From contig CAUYUJ010021171.1 in NCBI GenBank assembly GCA_963575745.1, positions 342,501-406,500 on the forward strand: DNA of 64,000 nucleotides. The letters are read 5' to 3'. The notes under the pieces were generated by a model that was given only the letters and a program-made list of their open reading frames with translations, searched no databases and was not told the DNA's origin. Shown here piece by piece: positions 63,440-64,000 of the stretch; position 1 is the first letter of the stretch, and the number at the start of each line of letters is the position of its first letter. The position numbers were made by a program, and so were the translations under genes. This DNA comes from Prorocentrum cordatum. Taxonomy: Eukaryota > Sar > Dinophyceae > Prorocentrales > Prorocentraceae.

Positions 63440-64000
63440 GAACCGACGACTGCAATAATAAAAGCACACGCGGGCAACGCGACGCGCGCAAGCAACAGCA
63501 GCAACAACGCAAAGAACGGCAAACTCAACCAGCTAAACAACAGCACCACCAACAACAGCATAAGGAACATGAATCGCAACAGCAACACCAACAACCAGCG
63601 CAACAGCAAGCCACAACAAGCAACAACAACGAGCGAACAATAAGCAGCTCCCAACCACAAGCTATCGACATAACGCTGGCGACATGGAGACAGCAACCAG
63701 CAGCGAACATGGACGCGCCAACAACGGCCAGAAGCCTACAACGTTCCGTAGCCACGTTGGCTCGAGGATTTGTGCTTCGAGCCAGTGCCGCTTTGCAGCG
63801 AGACTCCGGTGACCGCGCCGACGAAGCAGACGCGCTCGTCGAGCCTCCGGGGTCTGGCGAGCTCGCCTTCCGCGGCCCCCGCGACTAGCTGAGAACCCCC
63901 CCCCCCCTGCGAGAGCGCCGAGTCCGCTGCGAACTCCTTGGGGGAACTCGAGGCCAAGAGGCTTCAAGCTGATCTTCCTCTTCCTTCTCCGCCCCCTCTT
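63440..64000. repeat. CAACAGCA-rich end of the right arm and flank
   Basis: CAACAGCAACAAC-like sequence to about 63,640 mirrors 1-370. From 63,740 to the end, no gene is recognised. Confidence 0.5.

Overview
This window looks like nuclear DNA of a core dinoflagellate. The evidence is: a relic of the dinoflagellate spliced leader (minus strand, 28,361-28,341) in front of a decayed copy of a dinoflagellate HU-like histone-like protein; retroelements of types familiar from dinoflagellate genomes (APE-type LINEs with RNase H or C2H2 tails, a DIRS-like tyrosine-recombinase element with a methyltransferase-like domain, an ISXO2/IS1595-like transposase); introns that fit GC-AG boundaries; GC-rich sequence with very long simple repeats. 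Nothing points to a prokaryote or organelle. I cannot name the genus.

Layout. The two ends (about 1-4,640 and 59,340-63,750) are diverged copies of one composite unit in opposite orientation: a two-part decayed protein gene, a ~190-bp satellite built on GATCCGAGGATCGAG, a CA/GT tract, and a second ORF rich in Asp/Lys. From 4.6 to 15 kb there is mostly satellite, minisatellite and triplet repeat with no recognisable gene. 15.1-22.9 kb holds an RNase H fragment (minus) and a nearly full-length but inactivated LINE (plus). 23-29 kb is sparse, with a MITE-like palindrome, a strong hairpin and the histone-like retropseudogene. 28.5-34.9 kb is a ~300-370-bp higher-order satellite made of CTTGGGGCC-like units. 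35.2-37.7 kb is an ISXO2-like transposase pseudogene plus an upstream zinc-ribbon ORF. 37.8-45.3 kb is a decayed DIRS-like element (minus) flanked by direct repeats and by a shared ~40-bp minisatellite. 45.9-51.2 kb is the best candidate for a living host gene: a multi-exon minus-strand membrane protein. At least two, probably three, of its introns consist largely of short palindromic repeats. 51.5-52.1 kb is an ATC array. 53.0-58.4 kb is a second LINE (minus), interrupted by a 0.7-kb GC-rich insertion.

How it fits together. Almost everything recognisable is mobile or duplicated DNA in late decay. The notable biology is how the genome absorbs such DNA: a spliced-leader mRNA copied back into the chromosome, and short inverted-repeat elements that seem to have become introns with GC-AG splice sites (introner-like). 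Frames, exon limits and family assignments below come from reading the sequence only; no database search was possible.
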